NCBI GenBank assembly: GCA_037951105.1
Contig: JBAMJV010011046.1
Location: 62,001-126,000, forward strand
Source of the DNA: Echinarachnius parma
Taxonomy: Eukaryota > Echinodermata > Echinoidea > Clypeasteroida > Echinarachniidae
Direction of reading: 5' to 3'
DNA: 64,000 nt
Part shown: positions 59,861-64,000 of the stretch, piece by piece
Layout of the letters: the number at the start of each line of letters is the position of its first letter
Position numbering within the stretch: the stretch's first letter is position 1
Notes under the pieces: model-generated
What the model saw: only the letters and a program-made list of their open reading frames with translations
Told to the model about the DNA's origin: nothing
Database searches by the model: none
Program-made: the position numbers and the translations under genes

Positions 59861-60284
59861 TTATTCTTCAGATTATAATTTAATTACAATAACTATTGTT
59901 TATAACTTTAATCGATACAGATAGACTAATTCAATTCTCCTGGATATTTAAGATAATAACTAAGATAATAACAAGGGTAATTTGATTGTTTTCCATGATC
60001 CGTATCATGCAATCTTTCAGTTAGGGAACTTCCCCTGACGTATCCGCTTAATAAGTGGGGAAATCAGGTGGTCTGATGCTAAAATTATGAAATAACAAAA
60101 TTACTTTGAAGTAGATCATTTGAGGAATTGTTTTTCTCAAACACATACAACCTTGTATCCTGTTTCTTTTCTAAAACATTATTAATTCGCCTTCTAGACA
60201 TACATGTTTATTTATAATCCATTATGGAAAGGATGCAGTGTGTGTTATTGCCAATCCAGTGATCCGTAAAGCGAAGCCACAAAG

Positions 60285-60580
60285 TACTAAGTCTAAAAAT
60301 ATTAATTAATGGTCGAAAAATATTTTGGTTTATGATGGTAATTAAAAATCAAGAAAACAAATCAAAGGTTTTGACTCACCTTTATTTAAGAATAAAATGC
60401 ATTCCGATTCATATTATTAAGCCACGAAGAACTTGTGTAAAAATATTAATGAATGGTTTTAAAAATATTGGGTTTATTATGGTACTTGTAATTGAAAATC
60501 AAGAAAACAAACCAAAGGTTTTGACTCACCTTTATTTGAGAATAACATGCATTCCGATTGAGATTATTTCCTGGTTTATT
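60285..60580. repeat. Tandem duplication, about 146-bp unit
   Basis: AAAAATATTAATTAATGGTC ... AAAATCAAGAAAACAAATCAAAGG ... AATGCATTCCGATTCATATTATT is repeated as AAAAATATTAATGAATGGTT ... AAAATCAAGAAAACAAACCAAAGG ... CATGCATTCCGATTGAGATTATT. Confidence 0.85.
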
Positions 60581-60802
60581 ACTTGTTAGTTTGCTGAGTG
60601 GGTAGTAAATTTGAGTGAGACTGAAGGGCATTTTATACTTTTTCATAGAATTATACACATTCCATCAGAGATTATTGCCAATTATGACATGCGCAAATTT
60701 GTTTTGGTAGATGAATGATTGTTATACGCTAAATTTATATCTTGTAGGTCTATTCATGTATTGATAAAATAATGTTTCCCTTTTTTATCCATTTTACATT
60801 AG

Positions 60803-61362
60803 TTAAAGGCATGCCTGTAAAGTGTCTAACTCCACGAAAAATACTTGGAGCTTCCTCATTTCTCTTCTGCCGTGTTTAGCTTATGGTAAGAGAAGAATAA
60901 AATAGGGTTAGATTTTTTCAAATGTCCCTTTAGTATGAAGATAATTACCATTGAAATCTTTTATTTGAAAAGCGTTGGCAACGCTTTTCAAATAAAATAC
61001 AATTGTCGTAGCTGAACACGTCCGGCCAGCGCGCGTGGAAAACCTTCCCGACCCGAGCTTCCCGACCTTCCCGAGCGCGCGCAAATTCCATGAATTCTGT
61101 ACCGTCTGTAAACATACATGGGTGCGGAACTGCGGATATCGTCAAACGGATGATTATTACTGCGACAAATCTACGGCAGGCCATCAGTATTCGGTGATAA
61201 TAAATGAACTCAATATTCGTTTTTTTCACTAGGTAAACAGTGTTCGTTTTCTTTCAAACTTTCACAAATCTTTCAATTGTATTTTACAATGATATTGATA
61301 TAGGATTGAAGCCTCAAATGTCATTTTGTGCAATATCTGACACTTTACAGGTATCCCTTTAA
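60803..61362. mobile_element. TTAA-flanked MITE, family 6, with a central hairpin
   Basis: TTAAAGGCATGCCTGTAAAG then TGTC at the left, GACACTTTACAGGTATCCCT then TTAA at the right. Contains a perfect hairpin near 60958-60998 (TTTTATTTGAAAAGCGTTGG pairing with CCAACGCTTTTCAAATAAAA, sharing its centre) and a CpG-rich stretch at 61020-61085. Confidence 0.75.
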
Positions 61363-61364
61363 TC

Positions 61365-62635
61365 AACATTTATAAAAGGGAATTTCAAAATATCCTTGTA
61401 TCACAAATATACACTATCTAGTAGAGGCTTTGAGGATTTGTATAAAAGGGTAGTGGCAGACAAGAAAATCAAACATCGACAGAAGAGATTCAATAAAAGA
61501 TATGTAAAGTTGCAAACTATGTTTATTTAAAAGAGACAGAAAGAGAGGGAGAGTGTAGCTGAGAAAGGGTGGGAAGAAAACAGAGAGAGAAAGATCGGAA
61601 GAGAAATGGAGAGATGGTCACAGAGGTAGGAAAAGACAAACAGAGAAACAAGGGTGGGGGCTTTGTGTATTATGCTCGAATCTCAAAGACAAGCCCCCAA
61701 ATCCGGGGTGAATAGAGGACTTAGAAGCCAGGGCCTATTGTCTCCGGCCTTGTATTCTGTTATAGCCCAAGACAAGGACCTGTCACTAGTCCAATCTCTA
61801 AACGGGGACCAGCCCACCTATGTTCTTTGGTTTGGTGGCTGTAGTCCAGTTCAGGACTTGGACCACTTACAAACATCCAGTCAAAACTATGAAAGTTTGT
61901 AGCAGAAAACTGAGTGGAACTTATGTTTGATGTATTGTTTTGATATTTTTCTCTGCCATCTTGATTTTGTCATTCGTTTATTTTCCACTTTATGCTCTTG
62001 GGTTTTTTTCTTTTCATAAACCATTTCAGAACTCAGAACAATTACAATATGTTACAACTACCCTGAACATTTGAGTGGAAGAAAACTGTGTGGAACTTTG
62101 AATAATTTGGATCATATACACTTTTTTCTGAGATGTAATAAAAAAAAAAAACATTTATTTTTGTGGTGTTCTACCTGTGTGCTATAAGGATCTAATATGA
62201 ATTCCAGTTGAACTCCATCAAATGTATGGAGCTTTGTCTCCATAATTAATGGTAATATGACAGTTTTGACGTCGACATTTTGAGTTATTGTGTTTACCCA
62301 ACTGTGGTGTCACGTAGTTCCACGTTTGCTCATGAAGTCATGCTAAGGATTTTTTCTTCACCTTTTTCCTTTTTTCGGTGACCAAATTTCTCATGCATGC
62401 TGGCCTGCGTTTCAATGTCGGCAGTTCACCATCATAACAATTTAGCGTTCATCTATTCTGTACGGTGTCTCACTCATTCTCTGTTGTCTGGCTATATCAT
62501 GAAAGGAGTCCCATGCGGTGAGATAAATTAGCGGCTCCCGCGAAACTGCCGAAAGCCTTTCATCGGAGGTGTGAACCTGAATGGGGCCGGGTAGAAGCCG
62601 CTCGGAGTTCAAGAGGAATGAATAGGATTGGAACA
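61365..62635. other. Non-coding DNA, nothing recognised
   Basis: A GAGA-rich purine tract (61535-61610) precedes a GC-richer stretch (61650-61880) with an 82-codon frame that lacks splice or family support. Confidence 0.4.
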
Positions 62636-62637
62636 GC

Positions 62638-62937
62638 ATGGCAATTCCTTGTATGGATACCCTTTTATGAAGGGATTTTTTATTATCTGTCGTGTCTTCC
62701 TCCATATTTTTGTTCTCTCGACTCGGAAGAGAGTTTGGAACATTGGAATTGAATTGAGCGATCGAGAGGCAAATAGTTATAGTTAGCATGGGATTTCCTT
62801 GTATGGATACCCTTTTATGAACAGAACAACATTATCTGTTGGGTCTTCCTTCATTTTTTGTTCTCTCAGCGCGGAAGAGAGTTTGGAACTTTGAAATTGA
62901 ATTGAGCGATCGAGAGGCAAATAGTTAGCAAGGGAAT
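62638..62937. repeat. Tandem duplication, about 150-bp unit
   Basis: TTCCTTGTATGGATACCCTT ... CGGAAGAGAGTTTGGAACAT ... GAGCGATCGAGAGGCAAATAG occurs twice with modest divergence. Confidence 0.85.
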
Positions 62938-64000
62938 CTAATGCTTCCTCAATGATTATCCATTATTTTCTTCTTATTTATGTGTATCCCTCCTGGATAT
63001 TGGATCAGAGGCTCATGGACAGCTGCACAGGGATTTGTTCGAAACAATAGCCATATTAAGACTGATTGTTCATTATTTTGCCCATTTTTGGAAGATTGTC
63101 ACCTACTGATTTTTTCCTGACTGCTTTCTTCACATGCTTGTTATTCTGCTTCATTCATTCTTAACCCACTCAGGACTGATTGATTTTGCTATAACATATA
63201 TTCTCCATAGACCCTAACACGAGATTTGAATACGGGACCCGTCCTGAAGGGGTTCATTTGTGTTTTTATTTCACAAGAAGGATACACATGTGACTTTGGA
63301 CAGCAAACTTTACATTTGATCTAACATGTATTTCTTTGAAAGCTGTTACTGACAACAAATTATTAAACTAGTTTGATAATTTTTCAATTTGTGCCGCACT
63401 TCCTACGTGTGTACGCTTTACTGTAACACCCTGCAGACAAAATCAGCCTGTGAATTTCTATCACCTTCAACTCGAGAATCAAGTCACAGATTTATTTTCT
63501 TCCTTTCGCGGTCAACATCGACCACATCTTGCCGACAAAATCAGCTCTTGAATTTGTTCTTTCAAGACCCAGATGTTTTCGTCTTCCTTTCTTGGTCATG
63601 TGGAACAAATTTTGTCGCCCCCTCCTTCAACGCTAGAAGTTGCCCACTCGGAAGTGTATTAATAGAACATCAGATTTAATAGTCTACTGTGAGATTGGAC
63701 ACAAAATTCAATTTCAAGTTTGACCTTTTACCATGGAAATGTCATATCTGAACTATTTCTAATCATGCTCCTGTCAAATTAACATAGTTTCCAGTGTTTT
63801 GAACGGATTTGGTCAGTTATGAAGATTTGGGTCTCAACACATACCCCACGTTAAAACATGTGTACCGAGAAACCAGTTGGCTCATTATGGATATATTAGA
63901 TCATAATTAGTTTCGCAATGAGTATCCAATACTTTGATGTGTCCCGGTTTTTGGAGAGCATGATTTAGCGAATTATTTTGGGCCTGTTTGAAGTATCAGA
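62938..64000. other. Non-coding DNA, nothing recognised
   Basis: No exon of the gene at 38.9 kb, element end or RNA gene seen up to the window edge. Confidence 0.4.

Overview
This window looks like low-GC nuclear DNA from a marine invertebrate animal. The evidence is spliced genes with GT/AG introns, a metazoan nucleoporin gene, and a dense load of short inverted-repeat elements of the kind common in echinoderms, hemichordates, amphioxus and some molluscs. I favour an invertebrate deuterostome but cannot name a species from sequence alone.

Layout. (1) 139-553, plus strand: the last exon of a gene entering from the left, encoding a C-terminal membrane segment. (2) 0.6-6.4 kb: no gene seen; miniature inverted-repeat elements and a CA repeat. 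(3) 25.47 down to 6.77 kb, minus strand: a complete Nup54 gene in 14 coding exons (about 554 residues). Exon 1 is only seven coding bases; every phase agrees and the protein aligns end to end with animal Nup54. (4) About 30.3 (or 29.56) down to 25.69 kb, minus strand: a small gene I do not recognise, ending only 217 bp upstream of the Nup54 start codon. (5) About 29.52-29.66 kb: a CpG-rich segment with two divergent ATGGCG start motifs, possibly a bidirectional promoter. (6) 38.90-41.83 kb, plus strand: the first two coding exons of an unrecognised Ser/Arg-rich protein with a paired-cysteine motif; the gene continues rightwards and I found no further exon. (7) 41.8-64 kb: probably a long intron or intergenic DNA, filled with transposon-derived repeats.

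The most unusual signal is local tandem duplication of exon-bearing pieces. At least six Nup54 coding exons have one or two partial, decayed copies in the neighbouring intron or 3' flank, and one (18.39 kb) is almost identical to its parent. In the plus-strand gene, a 208-bp unit carrying most of the first coding exon is repeated three times almost perfectly, followed by progressively decayed copies. Copies 2 and 3 could act as in-frame 150-nt cassette exons. The same kind of 145-250 bp duplication occurs in non-coding DNA across the window.

Most other structure is transposon-derived: at least eight families of elements with TTAA at both ends, TA-flanked foldback elements, one element with a CTA duplication proved by an empty site inside the window, a mariner-like element with a SINE inside it, three copies of a GACGGACG-bearing repeat, a LINE reverse-transcriptase remnant and tRNA-derived SINE pieces. 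No retrovirus, LTR element, Polinton, CRISPR array or rRNA was recognised.
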